Of a stretch of DNA of 64,000 bases, positions 63,229 through 64,000 are shown piece by piece; the first letter of the stretch is position 1; every line of letters starts with the position of its first letter. The position numbers and the translations under genes are program-made. Below the pieces are notes generated by a model, which was not told the DNA's origin, ran no database searches, and saw only the letters and a list, made by a program, of their open reading frames with translations. Origin of the DNA: Peribacillus folii. GTDB taxonomy: Bacteria > Bacillota > Bacilli > Bacillales > DSM-1321. Location: the NCBI RefSeq assembly GCF_030271255.1, contig NZ_JASJOM010000011.1, forward strand, positions 1 to 64,000. The letters run 5' to 3'.

Positions 63229-64000
63229 TATCGGGAAATCCCTATAGTTGCATCAGCTTCGTTTTTTTGTTTAACATCTTCTTGTGTAACGACAAAACCT
63301 TGGAAGCCAAATGGGGGACGAGGTTCCTGATAAACACTTCCTTCTGAATTTGGAATCGTTTCAACAACTGTTTCCCAGGTACGATTATTGGTTTTAAATT
63401 GAACATTGGCCAGCTGAGGGAAACGTTCCAAAATCCTGATACCAATATGATAAATGAGCTGTTGGATCGAACGGTTATTCAGTTCATGGAATACTGTGTT
63501 GGCAATGTCACAAATTTGTTCTGCTGCGACATATTTCTCTGGATTCGCTCCAGTGGCATCCTCCCAGCGGCTATATTCCCAATCAAAATCCAAATAAATA
63601 AATAGTGGACGATCTTGAGTTTCCGGCAGTGTAGTGTATTCATCTTGTATAAATCCATAAAAAGAGCTTCCTTTAACCTTGATTAGATGAACATCGACTA
63701 TTCCACTTGAATGCTTAACGATTTTGCTTCCGGCAGGTGTCCTTTTCACTTCAATCGTAGTGGTAGCCCTCTCATTCCTGGAACATCGGAAAACAACATC
63801 ACTATTTACATGACCTTCACCATTTGGAACGAGTACATGATCGAAAGGAACTTCATTTGCAGTCAGTTCTACTGCATCTATGTGGCTATACTTATCAAGG
63901 AACACTTCACAAATGAACTTCAAAAATCCTTCCGCCGTATTTCCTTGATACTTGGCCGCCTGGCGATGAATGATGTTTTTCATGGAATCCGTTGCAATCA
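63228..64000 (-). CDS. pucL: Urate oxidase (PucL, C-terminal part; truncated by window edge)
   Basis: At least 257 residues of urate oxidase, which oxidises uric acid with O2 to 5-hydroxyisourate and H2O2. The apparent start ATG at 63983 is not the true start: the frame runs on to the right, and the codons before it read IATDS, completing the ATDSMKN motif that holds the catalytic Thr. The other segments present are EGFLKFICE and YIDFDWEYSR. In B. subtilis PucL an OHCU decarboxylase domain is fused at the N-terminus; whether it is here lies outside the window. First visible gene of a pucL-pucM-tpx operon. Confidence 0.93.
   Translation of the reverse strand, partial: IATDSMKNIIHRQAAKYQGNTAEGFLKFICEVFLDKYSHIDAVELTANEVPFDHVLVPNGEGHVNSDVVFRCSRNERATTTIEVKRTPAGSKIVKHSSGIVDVHLIKVKGSSFYGFIQDEYTTLPETQDRPLFIYLDFDWEYSRWEDATGANPEKYVAAEQICDIANTVFHELNNRSIQQLIYHIGIRILERFPQLANVQFKTNNRTWETVVETIPNSEGSVYQEPRPPFGFQGFVVTQEDVKQKNEADATIGISR

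Noticed and set aside
63228-63983. Urate oxidase taken as a complete 251-residue protein starting at 63983
   Set aside because: The codons before this ATG complete the conserved ATDSMKN motif and the frame stays open to the window edge, so the gene is truncated.

Overview
The window is a stretch of chromosome from a low-to-medium GC, endospore-forming member of the Bacillaceae. Two small acid-soluble spore protein genes (sspE, sspK), sigma-A promoters with AGGAGG ribosome sites, many TTG/GTG starts and a gene order matching part of the Bacillus subtilis map support this. The backbone reads 16S rRNA - ygxA - ygzB - perR - bcp - hemL/gsaB - ygaE - ygaD - ygaC - ygaB - sspE - fabL - yfhS - mutY - yfhP - yfhJ/sspK - yfhH - recX - yfhF - yfhE - yfhD. 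A Peribacillus-like genome is my guess; it rests on recall, not on a search.

Layout. 1-315: 5' end of a leftward rRNA operon with tandem promoters. 0.3-5.5 kb: ygxA, ygzB, perR with a PerR box, a 2-hydroxyacid dehydrogenase, an M29 aminopeptidase, bcp and a K+ channel. 5.6-8.9 kb: a cobalamin riboswitch controlling metE and an overlapping thioesterase. 8.9-11.6 kb: a three-gene ABC exporter. 11.7-18.3 kb: a small unknown gene, hemL and a large orphan GltB-like glutamate synthase. 18.5-25 kb: an aromatic-acid exporter (YgaE), then a MarR regulator divergent from an emrA-emrB-wrbA-like operon, then an EamA transporter. 25-35.4 kb: the conserved ygaD-to-yfhD block, including MutY, FabL and RecX.

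35.4-35.7 kb is an intergenic region with four perfect and three near-perfect DnaA boxes. 35.7-41.1 kb is a fatty/branched acyl-CoA degradation operon headed by a MerR regulator whose promoter has a 19-bp spacer overlapped by a near-perfect palindrome. 41.2-46.9 kb: UspA, LysR, a glutamine-type ABC importer and an AI-2E-family permease. 47-53 kb: a small HTH protein, an anchored protein with a Ser/Cys/His tail, degenerate repeats and a 1311-residue membrane protein. 53-59.5 kb: an MFS exporter, a BASS transporter, a PadR/DUF1700/DUF4097 operon and a DUF2157/GDYXXLXY pair. 59.5-60.5 kb: a phage-type holin gene followed by an NlpC/P60-like protein that has lost all its catalytic residues. 61.3-64 kb: an alpha-carbonic anhydrase lipoprotein and a urate oxidase (cut by the window edge) - HIU hydrolase - thiol peroxidase operon.

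No tRNA, insertion sequence, integrase or CRISPR array was seen. The most notable signals are the DnaA-box cluster, the NlpC/P60 pseudoenzyme beside a holin, the uricase-peroxidase operon, and the MerR promoter architecture of the acyl-CoA operon.
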